NCBI GenBank assembly: GCA_016193195.1
Contig: JACPSQ010000113.1
Span: 1 to 6,727 of the forward strand
Source of the DNA: Candidatus Omnitrophota bacterium
Lineage (GTDB): Bacteria; Omnitrophota; Gorgyraeia; Aquiviventales; Aquiviventaceae
Direction: 5' to 3'
Length of the DNA: 6,727 nucleotides
Shown here: positions 1 through 5,435 of the stretch, one piece after another
How positions within the stretch are numbered: the stretch's first letter is position 1
Layout: each line of letters starts with the position of its first letter
Translations under genes and position numbers: made by a program
The notes under the pieces: model-generated
What the model was told of the DNA's origin: nothing
The model's input: the letters and a program-made list of their open reading frames with translations, nothing else
Databases searched by the model: none

Positions 1-171
1 CCGCGTATGCCGGCGGGGAAGATCATCGTCGCTGAGAGCGGGATCCAGACCGCTGAAGACCTCACGCGGATGAAACGGCTGGGCGTCCACGCGGTGCTCA
101 TCGGCGAGGCGCTGATGACAGCGCCTGATCCGGCCGCCAAAGTCCGTGAGCTGTTCAACGGCATTTGGTGA
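1..171 (+). CDS. trpC: Indole-3-glycerol phosphate synthase, C-terminal fragment
   Basis: This is the last 56 codons of a gene that begins outside the window and ends at the TGA at 169-171. TrpC closes the indole ring of tryptophan, converting carboxyphenylaminodeoxyribulose phosphate to indole-3-glycerol phosphate in the cytoplasm. The fragment shows the end of the TIM barrel. The ESGI motif (fragment residues 12-15) and the GVHAVLIGEALM segment (28-39) correspond to the phosphate-binding loops of strands 7 and 8. The following DPAAKVREL helix is also typical of TrpC C-termini. A related phosphate-binding barrel enzyme is possible, but the combination of motifs fits TrpC best. The stop codon overlaps the start of the next gene by four bases (GTGA), which suggests co-transcription and coupled translation. 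Confidence 0.87.
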   Translation, partial: PRMPAGKIIVAESGIQTAEDLTRMKRLGVHAVLIGEALMTAPDPAAKVRELFNGIW

Positions 172-1124
172 CAATCGAACTGGGTCCCGTTGGGTTTTTC
201 TACCATCCCGTCTTCCTCCAACACGACACCGGTGCCGGTCACCCGGAACGTCCCCAGCGCCTCGAGGCCATCCTCACCCATCTGGCGGCCACCACCCTGT
301 GGTCACGGCTTCAGGTGCGTGTGCCGACCCCTGTCGACCCGGCGTTCGTGGAGCTCGTTCATCCGCGGACCTATGTCAGCCTGATCGAGCGCGCGTGCCG
401 CGAGGGGCCGACGGCGCTCGATCCCGACACGATCGCCTCGCCAGGCTCCTGGGAGGCGGCGCTCCGGGCCGTCGGGGCCGTTACGACGGCCATCGATCAG
501 CTCCTGGACGGGTCGCTCAACGCGGCGTTCTGTGCGGTGCGCCCGCCAGGCCATCACGCGCTCGCGGATCGCGCCATGGGCTTCTGCCTCTTCAACAACG
601 TCGCGATCGGCGCCCGGTACGCGCAGCGCCGCCACCACCTCGCTCGCATCCTCATCGTCGATTGGGATGTCCACCACGGCAACGGCACCCAGGCCATCTT
701 CTACGACGACCCTTCGGTCTTCTACTTCAGCACGCACCAGTTTCCGTTCTATCCAGGGACCGGGGCGCGTCAAGAGATTGGCCGAGGCGCGGCGGTCGGG
801 TGGACCCTCAACGTGCCGCTCCCTCAAGGATCCGGGGATGCGGAGCTCATCCGGGCGTTTCAGGAGGAGCTCGTGCCCAAGGCGCTCACCTTTGCTCCAG
901 AGCTTGTCCTGATCTCGGCCGGTTTCGATGCGCATCGAGACGACCCGCTGGCGGGCCTTGCGGCGACCGAGGCCGGCTATGCGGAGCTTACGAGGATCGT
1001 GCGGGGGATCGCGGACCGCTCGTGCCGAGGGAGGATCGTTTCAGTCCTCGAGGGTGGCTACGACCTGCACGCGCTCGGCGCCAGCGTGGAGGCGCACCTC
1101 CGCGTCCTCCTGAGTGACGAGTGA
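168..1124 (+). CDS. Histone deacetylase-family (AcuC/HDAC-like) zinc amidohydrolase
   Basis: This is a cytoplasmic zinc-dependent deacetylase of about 318 residues, the usual size for bacterial class II HDAC/AcuC/acetylpolyamine amidohydrolase proteins. These enzymes remove acetyl groups from lysines or polyamines; the substrate cannot be told from the sequence. The signature blocks appear in order: HPERPQRL near residue 26, RPPGHHA with the tandem catalytic histidines (129-130), GFCLFNN, DWDVHHGNGT supplying zinc ligands Asp167 and His169, SAGFDAHRDDP supplying Asp254, and LEGGY with the catalytic tyrosine (298). All key residues are intact, so it should be active. The chosen start is GTG at 168, which forms a GTGA overlap with the trpC stop; a TTG one codon earlier (165) is equally open. 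There is no clear Shine-Dalgarno, which agrees with translational coupling. The last three codons and stop fall inside the first heptamers of the downstream inverted repeat. Confidence 0.93.
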   Translation: MTIELGPVGFFYHPVFLQHDTGAGHPERPQRLEAILTHLAATTLWSRLQVRVPTPVDPAFVELVHPRTYVSLIERACREGPTALDPDTIASPGSWEAALRAVGAVTTAIDQLLDGSLNAAFCAVRPPGHHALADRAMGFCLFNNVAIGARYAQRRHHLARILIVDWDVHHGNGTQAIFYDDPSVFYFSTHQFPFYPGTGARQEIGRGAAVGWTLNVPLPQGSGDAELIRAFQEELVPKALTFAPELVLISAGFDAHRDDPLAGLAATEAGYAELTRIVRGIADRSCRGRIVSVLEGGYDLHALGASVEAHLRVLLSDE

Positions 1125-1235
1125 CCAGTGGCCAGTGACGAGTGAAAAATGCATGACCAACGGTTTTGGATTGTGAAGACAACGCTGCAGAGAACCACCC
1201 GTCACTCGCCACTCATCAGTCTCCACTCACCACTC
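1112..1235. repeat. Heptamer-built inverted repeat element 1
   Basis: The left arm (1112-1146) is five consecutive 7-base units with consensus SAGTGRC, in perfect 7-base register. The right arm (1201-1235) is five units of the reverse complement (consensus NYCACTC). Between them lies a 54-base segment (1147-1200) without repeat character. Comparing the arms as reverse complements, 24 of 35 positions agree, so a long imperfect hairpin could form in RNA or single-stranded DNA. The left arm overlaps the end of the deacetylase gene and supplies its stop codon. The right arm ends five bases before the nth ATG. There is no U-tract, so it is not a classic intrinsic terminator. A similar structure occurs at 5310-5427. 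I cannot assign it to a named repeat family. Confidence 0.75.
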
Positions 1236-1240
1236 TCACG

Positions 1241-1891
1241 ATGGTGACGAATCGAAATATCGATACAGTGCTGCGCACGCTGAAGCGGCTTGTGCGCCAG
1301 TGGCGCGTGCCGATCGTCGGCCACTATCGGGACGATCCGTTCACGACACTCATCAGTTGTCTCTTGAGCCTGCGCACGAAAGACGAGACCACGCGCGGCG
1401 CCTCGGAGCGGCTCTTTCGCCTGGCGCGCACCCCGCAGCGGCTGTCGGCCCTCTCTCAGCGGAGGATCGAGCGGGCGATCTATCCGGTGGGCTTCTACCG
1501 CACGAAGGCCAAGACGATCCGCTCGGTGTGCCGGACCCTCCTGGAGCGGTGCGGGGGCAAGGTCCCTGATGAGCTGGATGAGCTCCTGACCATCAAGGGC
1601 GTCGGACGCAAGACCGCCAATCTCGTGATCACCCTGGCGTTTGGGAAGGACGGCATCTGTGTGGACACGCACGTCCACCGCATCAGCAACCGGTGGGGCT
1701 ATGTGACGACCAAGTCCCCGGAGCAGACCGAGATGGCGTTGCGGCAACACCTCCCGCGCAGGCACTGGCAAATCTACAACGATCTCTTGGTCAGCTTCGG
1801 ACAGAACCTGTGCCACCCGACGTCGCCCTGGTGCAGCCGCTGCCCGCTCGAGCGGATCTGCGCGAAGGCCGGCGTCACCCACTCCCGTTAA
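1241..1891 (+). CDS. nth: Endonuclease III (DNA glycosylase/AP lyase)
   Basis: This 216-residue protein, close to the 211 of the E. coli enzyme, removes oxidised pyrimidines and cleaves the abasic site in base-excision repair. The helix-hairpin-helix with the catalytic lysine reads LTIKGVGRKTAN (Lys124), and the catalytic aspartate lies in VDTHVHR (Asp142). Four C-terminal cysteines at 191, 198, 201 and 207 have the C-x6-C-x2-C-x5-C spacing of the [4Fe-4S] cluster. The first conserved block is LLSLRTKD where E. coli has LLSAQATD, so Arg45 stands in the place of the base-flipping-loop glutamine; other Nth branches also vary here. The ATG at 1241 is preferred because an upstream TTG (1166) would translate the right arm of the repeat into a non-homologous 25-residue leader. 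No convincing Shine-Dalgarno precedes it, because the repeat arm occupies that space. Confidence 0.95.
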   Translation: MVTNRNIDTVLRTLKRLVRQWRVPIVGHYRDDPFTTLISCLLSLRTKDETTRGASERLFRLARTPQRLSALSQRRIERAIYPVGFYRTKAKTIRSVCRTLLERCGGKVPDELDELLTIKGVGRKTANLVITLAFGKDGICVDTHVHRISNRWGYVTTKSPEQTEMALRQHLPRRHWQIYNDLLVSFGQNLCHPTSPWCSRCPLERICAKAGVTHSR

Positions 1892-1912
1892 CTCGCGAGA
1901 ACGAGAGGATAC

Positions 1913-1921
1913 TGCTATACT
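1913..1921 (+). promoter_or_regulatory. Probable extended -10 promoter for the response regulator operon
   Basis: TGCTATACT combines the TGn extension with a -10 hexamer matching TATAAT at five of six positions, in the 98-base gap between nth and the response regulator gene. No good -35 hexamer sits 16-18 bases upstream, as is common for extended -10 promoters. Transcription would start near 1927-1929, leaving a leader of about 60 bases before the ATG at 1990. An upstream CTCGCGAG palindrome (1892-1899) just after the nth stop has no T-run and may be incidental. Confidence 0.45.
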
Positions 1922-1975
1922 GGGGCGGCTGCCGAGAGAGCGACCGACGTGGGGGAAAGCCCTCAGGAAAATAAC

Positions 1976-1981
1976 AGGAGG
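1976..1981 (+). promoter_or_regulatory. Strong Shine-Dalgarno for the response regulator
   Basis: AGGAGG is placed 8 bases before the ATG at 1990. It is the best ribosome binding site in the window; most other genes here lack an obvious one. It fixes the start codon and implies that this gene is translated efficiently and independently. Confidence 0.8.
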
Positions 1982-1989
1982 AACCGACG

Positions 1990-2877
1990 ATGAGCGGTCA
2001 GCGTATCAGGGTGTTAGTGGTTGAAGATGACGCCAACTACGCGAACCTCCTCACGGCCGCACTCTCCGGAGAGACGGCGCGCATCTTCCAGGTGGAGTGG
2101 GTCGAGACGCTCCAGGCAGGGCTTGCGCACCTGGCCAACAGCAGCACGGACGTGGTCTTGTTGGATCTCTTCCTGCCGGGCAGCAACGGGCTTGACACGT
2201 TCGAGCGGGTGCGGATGCATGCCCCGGAAGTCCCCATTGTCGTGTTGACGGTGCTCGATGATGACGCAGTCGCGCTGGAGGCCGTCCGACAAGGCGCGCA
2301 AGACTACCTCGTGAAGGGGCAGGTCCCTGCGGAGCGGCTGTCCCGTGTCATCGGCTATGCGATTGAACGGCACCGGATGCAGACGACCCTCCAGGGCTTG
2401 TCGTTGGTGGATGAGCTGACCCGTCTCTATAACCGACGGGGCTTCCTGAATCTTGCCGCGCAGCATCTCAAGCTCGCCCAGCGGACGAAACGGGGGTTGT
2501 CGCTGGCGTTTATCGACCTGGATGGCCTGAAACACATCAACGATACCTTTGGCCACCACGAGGGGGACCGCGCATTGGTCGAGACCGCGGAGATTCTCAA
2601 GCGGACCTTTCGCTCCTCTGACATCATGGCCCGCATCGGGGGCGATGAGTTTGCGATCCTCGCCATTGAAGCTCAGGAGGATAGCGGGGGACGCCTCGCG
2701 AGTCGCCTCCAGGACAAGGTCAGGGAGCACAACGCGCAGCAACAACGTTCCCACGAGCTCTCCTTGAGCATGGGCATCGCACACCTCGATCCCCAAAACC
2801 CGTCTTCGGTTGAGGGACTGATGACGAGGGCCGATCAAGCCTTGTACGAGCATAAGCGGAGCAAACAGAAGGTCTAG
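1990..2877 (+). CDS. Response regulator with receiver and GGDEF (diguanylate cyclase) domains
   Basis: This 295-residue cytoplasmic two-domain protein would make cyclic di-GMP from two GTP when its receiver is phosphorylated. The receiver spans about residues 5-128: acidic pocket Glu12/Asp13-Asp14, phosphoacceptor Asp59 in VVLLDLFLPG, Thr87, and Lys109 in YLVKG. A helical linker (about 120-138) leads into the GGDEF domain (about 139-293), opened by DELTRLYNRRGF. The metal-binding region FIDLDGLKHIND (174-185) and the catalytic GGDEF (217-221) are intact. An RSSD inhibitory-site motif (208-211) sits exactly five residues before GGDEF, so product inhibition is expected. No histidine kinase is in the window, so it is an orphan regulator here. 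It has its own probable promoter and strong ribosome site, and dinB follows after only 10 bases, which suggests one transcript. Confidence 0.95.
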   Translation: MSGQRIRVLVVEDDANYANLLTAALSGETARIFQVEWVETLQAGLAHLANSSTDVVLLDLFLPGSNGLDTFERVRMHAPEVPIVVLTVLDDDAVALEAVRQGAQDYLVKGQVPAERLSRVIGYAIERHRMQTTLQGLSLVDELTRLYNRRGFLNLAAQHLKLAQRTKRGLSLAFIDLDGLKHINDTFGHHEGDRALVETAEILKRTFRSSDIMARIGGDEFAILAIEAQEDSGGRLASRLQDKVREHNAQQQRSHELSLSMGIAHLDPQNPSSVEGLMTRADQALYEHKRSKQKV

Positions 2878-2887
2878 CGCGTCTCTG

Positions 2888-4096
2888 ATGGCCGAACGGA
2901 TCATCCTGCACCTGGACATGGACGCGTTTTTTGCCAGTGTGGAGAGCGCGGCGAACCCGTGGCTGCGGGGGAAGCCCGTGTTCGTCTGCGGCAACCGGCA
3001 CTCGCGGACAGTGGTGGCGACCGCTTCCTATGAAGCACGCGCCTTCGGCGTCAGGACCGGCATGGCGATCCATGAGGCGCTGGCGCTGTGTCCATCCGCC
3101 ATCGTCGTGGAGGGCAGCCCGGCGAAGTACGCGGACGTCTTCCAACAGGTCACCCAGATGATGGGGCGGTACAGCCCCACGCTTGAAGTCTACTCCATCG
3201 ACGAAGCGTTCCTCGATCTCACGGCGACGGCGGAGCGCTTCGGAGGATCGTTGGCGATTGCGCGCGTCCTGCAGGAGGAGGTGCGCACGCGCCTTGGGTT
3301 GCCGTGCTCCATCGGCCTCGGGCCGAATAAGCTCATCGCCAAACTCGCCTCGTCGATGAAGAAGCCCAACGGGATCACCGAGATCCGGGCTGACGAAGTC
3401 CAAGGGGTGCTGGCGGATCTCCCCATTGAGGAGCTTTGCGGAATCGGCCCCGCGTTTCAAGCAGCGCTCAACGCCCGGGGGATCACGACGTGCGGGGAGC
3501 TGGCGCAGGTCTCGCCTGAGCGGCTTATCGCGTGGTTTGGCTCATGCGCAGGCCGCCAGCTCGCCCGGCTCGCCCGCGGCATCGATGAGAGACCGGTGGT
3601 CGCCGGCGACCAGGCGCCGGCCGCCCAATCGATGGGCCACCTGCACACCCTCTCGCGCGACACCGATGATCCGGCGGTGATCCGGGCGGTCCTCTTGGCC
3701 CTTTCCGAAAAGGTCGGCCGCCGCTTGCGCGCCGACGGAGCCGCGGGCCGCACCGTCACCGTGACGCTGCGGTATCGCGACTTCACGACCTATTCCCGCG
3801 CGCGCACGCTCGATCGGTTCCTTGACGACGGCTACGATATTTACGACACCGGCCGCAGGATTCTCGGACGGTTGCGGCTCTCGCAGCCGGTACGGATGGT
3901 GGGGATCTCGGTCTCAGGCCTCTCACGGGAGATGCGGCAGCAGTGGTGGTTGCCGGAGGTCGCGCGGCGATCGCGGCTCGTCGCCTCCTGCGACCGGATC
4001 AATGATCGGTTTGGAGAAGCCACCGTGTCACCCGCGACGCTCCTCTATGATCCTGAAGCCCGCCAGCACTATCAGCTCAAGCGCTACCCTTTTTAA
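2888..4096 (+). CDS. dinB: DNA polymerase IV (Y-family translesion polymerase)
   Basis: This 402-residue error-prone polymerase is longer than E. coli Pol IV (351), mostly through its C-terminal tail. The palm begins with HLDMDAFFASVE, with metal ligand Asp10 and probable steric-gate Phe15. YSIDEAFLDL carries catalytic Asp105-Glu106. YEARAFGVRTGM (48-59) and SIGLGPNKLIAKLAS (141-155) are the conserved fingers and palm segments. The helix-hairpin-helix thumb is LCGIGPAFQAALNARGI (183-199), and the little-finger domain runs from about 243 to 347. The tail includes INDRFGEATVSPATLLYD and ends QLKRYPF, which is not a clear canonical QxxLxLF-type clamp motif although a divergent one is possible. 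The start is the ATG 10 bases after the upstream stop. No LexA-like box was seen ahead of it. Its tight spacing to a diguanylate cyclase gene is unusual. Confidence 0.95.
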   Translation: MAERIILHLDMDAFFASVESAANPWLRGKPVFVCGNRHSRTVVATASYEARAFGVRTGMAIHEALALCPSAIVVEGSPAKYADVFQQVTQMMGRYSPTLEVYSIDEAFLDLTATAERFGGSLAIARVLQEEVRTRLGLPCSIGLGPNKLIAKLASSMKKPNGITEIRADEVQGVLADLPIEELCGIGPAFQAALNARGITTCGELAQVSPERLIAWFGSCAGRQLARLARGIDERPVVAGDQAPAAQSMGHLHTLSRDTDDPAVIRAVLLALSEKVGRRLRADGAAGRTVTVTLRYRDFTTYSRARTLDRFLDDGYDIYDTGRRILGRLRLSQPVRMVGISVSGLSREMRQQWWLPEVARRSRLVASCDRINDRFGEATVSPATLLYDPEARQHYQLKRYPF

Positions 4097-4128
4097 CCCA
4101 TTCCCGCCACCACGCCTCTTGTGATAAG

Positions 4129-4878
4129 ATGGCGTCAGCAATGGCATCCACGTTGACGGTTCGGGACCTGCCGCTCTCGGAGCGCCCCCGGGAGCGGCTG
4201 AGTCACCTGGGCGCGGAGGCGCTCTCGGAGCAGGAGCTCTTGGCCTGTGTGCTGGGCCGAGGCGTCGCCGGCGAGTCGGTCCTCGTCAGCGCTCGTCGCC
4301 TGCTCGCGACCTTCGGGAGCGTGCGCGGGATCGCTGACGCGTCGGTGGAACAGCTCACGAGCCTCCACGGCATCGGCCCGGCGAAAGCCGTTCAGCTCAA
4401 AGCGGCGATCGAGCTTGCCCGTCGCATGGCCCTCGTGCCGATCGGGCGGCGGACCGTCATTGACAGTGTCGAGGCTGCGGCGGCTCTCTTGCGGCCTCAC
4501 CTCCTCGATAAGAAAAAAGAGCACTTCGTCGCCCTCTTGCTGGACAACCGCCACCAGCTCATCCGGATGAGCCCGGTTGCGATTGGGAGTCTCTCGGCAA
4601 CCCTGGTGCATCCCAGGGAGCTCTTCAAGGAAGCCATCGCCGCATCCGCCGCAGCGGTCATCGTCGCCCACAACCACCCCTCCGGCGACCCTGCGCCGTC
4701 TCGCCACGACGTCCAGATGACCACACGACTGGTGGAGGCGGGATCGTTGCTGGGGATCGAAGTGCTCGACCACCTGATCATTGGAGACGGAGGGGTGGTC
4801 AGCCTGAGGAGCACAGGGAAGATCGCGAACGGGGCGGGGCGTTTGAACCGACGCCGCTCGAGCCGATCGATGCGATGA
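4129..4878 (+). CDS. radC: RadC family protein (JAMM-motif, DNA repair-associated)
   Basis: This 249-residue protein has the RadC layout. The N-terminal block LTVRDLPLSERPRERL is followed by GAEALSEQELLACVLGRG, then a helix-hairpin-helix (LTSLHGIGPAKAVQLKAAIEL, about 76-96) and a C-terminal MPN/JAMM metal-binding domain (about 106-232). Within the last are Glu131, then HNHPSGDP with His181 and His183, and Ser191 and Asp194 completing the zinc site. The biochemical role of RadC is uncertain; it was historically linked to DNA repair and resembles JAMM metalloproteases. Length is slightly above the usual 220-230 because of a basic Arg/Ser-rich tail (about 238-249). Two start codons are open, ATG 4129 and ATG 4141; neither has a Shine-Dalgarno, and the second would give an N-terminus closer to the family norm. 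The gene follows dinB after 32 bases. Confidence 0.94.
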   Translation: MASAMASTLTVRDLPLSERPRERLSHLGAEALSEQELLACVLGRGVAGESVLVSARRLLATFGSVRGIADASVEQLTSLHGIGPAKAVQLKAAIELARRMALVPIGRRTVIDSVEAAAALLRPHLLDKKKEHFVALLLDNRHQLIRMSPVAIGSLSATLVHPRELFKEAIAASAAAVIVAHNHPSGDPAPSRHDVQMTTRLVEAGSLLGIEVLDHLIIGDGGVVSLRSTGKIANGAGRLNRRRSSRSMR

Positions 4879-4884
4879 AGGGAG
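4879..4884 (+). promoter_or_regulatory. Shine-Dalgarno deciding the start of the secreted protein
   Basis: AGGGAG lies 8 bases before the ATG at 4893. It supports that start over the ATG at 4875, which overlaps the radC stop (ATGA) but would add six residues (MKGECA) before the signal peptide and has no ribosome site of its own. Confidence 0.6.
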
Positions 4885-4892
4885 AATGTGCG

Positions 4893-5303
4893 ATGCGGGC
4901 GCTCATGGTCGGTCTCATGCTGGTGCTCGGGTTCAGCATCTCGGTCGTCCGAGCCGACCCGTCGCCCTCGGCGCCCAGGGGGCAGGACCGCGTGGATCAG
5001 CTCATGGGGCGTTATAACCTGCACCCCGCGCTTGAAAAGCTGGGCCGGGGCGTCTCCAACGTCTTAGGAGGCTGGATGGAAATTCCCCTGAGCATCCACA
5101 AGCGGTATGCTGAAAACGACGCTGCGGCGAGCCTCTTCACAGGCGCTCTCTACGGTCTTGTCAAGGGCGCGGTCCGCACGGGCGTCGGGGTGTATGAGAC
5201 GGCGACCTTCTTCCTCCCCTACCCGGAGGACTTCGCCCCCATTCTCCCGACCCTTGAGTACTTCCGGCAGCCGGGCAAGCGCAAATCCCCCCTCCTCCAG
5301 TAA
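4893..5303 (+). CDS. Secreted protein of the exosortase-associated TIGR04073 family
   Basis: This is a 136-residue small exported protein. Residues 1-21 form a signal peptide: one Arg, a hydrophobic core (MVGLMLVLGFSISVV) and a probable signal peptidase I site after VRA, before DPSPS. The mature part matches what I recall of the TIGR04073 family, found in genomes that have exosortase/PEP-CTERM systems. Its core reads LEKLGRGVSNVLGGWMEIPLSIHKRY (about 47-72), followed by a small Gly/Ala-rich segment (LFTGALYGLVKGAVRTGVG, 81-99) and YETATFFLPYP ending near EDFAPILPTLEYF. The function of the family is unknown; the Gly-rich segment may be weakly membrane-associated. No PEP-CTERM protein or exosortase is visible in this window. 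The gene directly follows radC and is probably transcribed with it. Repeat element 2 begins six bases after its stop. Confidence 0.85.
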   Translation: MRALMVGLMLVLGFSISVVRADPSPSAPRGQDRVDQLMGRYNLHPALEKLGRGVSNVLGGWMEIPLSIHKRYAENDAAASLFTGALYGLVKGAVRTGVGVYETATFFLPYPEDFAPILPTLEYFRQPGKRKSPLLQ

Positions 5304-5309
5304 CCCAAC

Positions 5310-5427
5310 GGTGATGGGTGATAGATGATAGGTGATGAATACTGAGTGATCGTAGAACATTCGTGATCCCGCCGCCTTCTATGAAGTGAAGTTTACGATC
5401 ATCCATCATCTAGCATCTAGCACCATC
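5310..5427. repeat. Heptamer-built inverted repeat element 2
   Basis: The left arm (5310-5351) consists of six 7-base units with consensus RGTGATR, the fifth degenerate. The right arm (5397-5424) has at least four reverse-complement units (NAKCATC-like). The inner ends make a perfect 8-base inverted repeat, TGATCGTA at 5347-5354 with TACGATCA at 5394-5401. The stem can continue inward as AAC/GTT (5356-5358 with 5391-5393) and TTC/GAA (5360-5362 with 5388-5390) with single-base bulges. This fills almost the whole 132-base gap between the TIGR04073-type gene and the NTPase gene. The plan matches element 1 (1112-1235), but the sequence is shifted from GTGAC to GTGAT units. It could act as a transcript-end hairpin, though no U-tract follows. 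Confidence 0.75.
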
Positions 5428-5435
5428 TTCCCCTT

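Noticed and set aside
146..1117. Long alternative-frame reading on the + strand through the deacetylase gene
   Set aside because: Its translation is Arg/Pro/Gly-rich without motifs, and it overlaps a frame with complete HDAC signatures; long spurious frames are common at this GC content.
1112..1235. CRISPR array or intrinsic terminator
   Set aside because: Units are only 7 bases with no spacers, and neither arm is followed by a U-tract.
1166..1240. Upstream TTG start for nth adding 25 residues
   Set aside because: The added residues are a translation of the repeat element's right arm and have no counterpart in endonuclease III.
1922..1989. Cyclic-di-GMP riboswitch in the leader of the diguanylate cyclase gene
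   Set aside because: The leader is only about 60 bases and I could not find the conserved GEMM core; only a weak small hairpin around GGGGGAAAGCCC is visible.
1892..1989. LexA operator controlling the dinB operon
   Set aside because: Neither CTGT-N8-ACAG nor GAAC-N4-GTTC was found here or in the 4097-4140 gap.
2014..2994. 326-codon open frame on the - strand
   Set aside because: It is antisense to the receiver-GGDEF gene and shows no recognisable domain or ribosome site.
4875..4892. Start of the secreted protein at ATG 4875
   Set aside because: It overlaps the radC stop neatly, but the Shine-Dalgarno at 4879-4884 and a standard signal peptide both point to ATG 4893.
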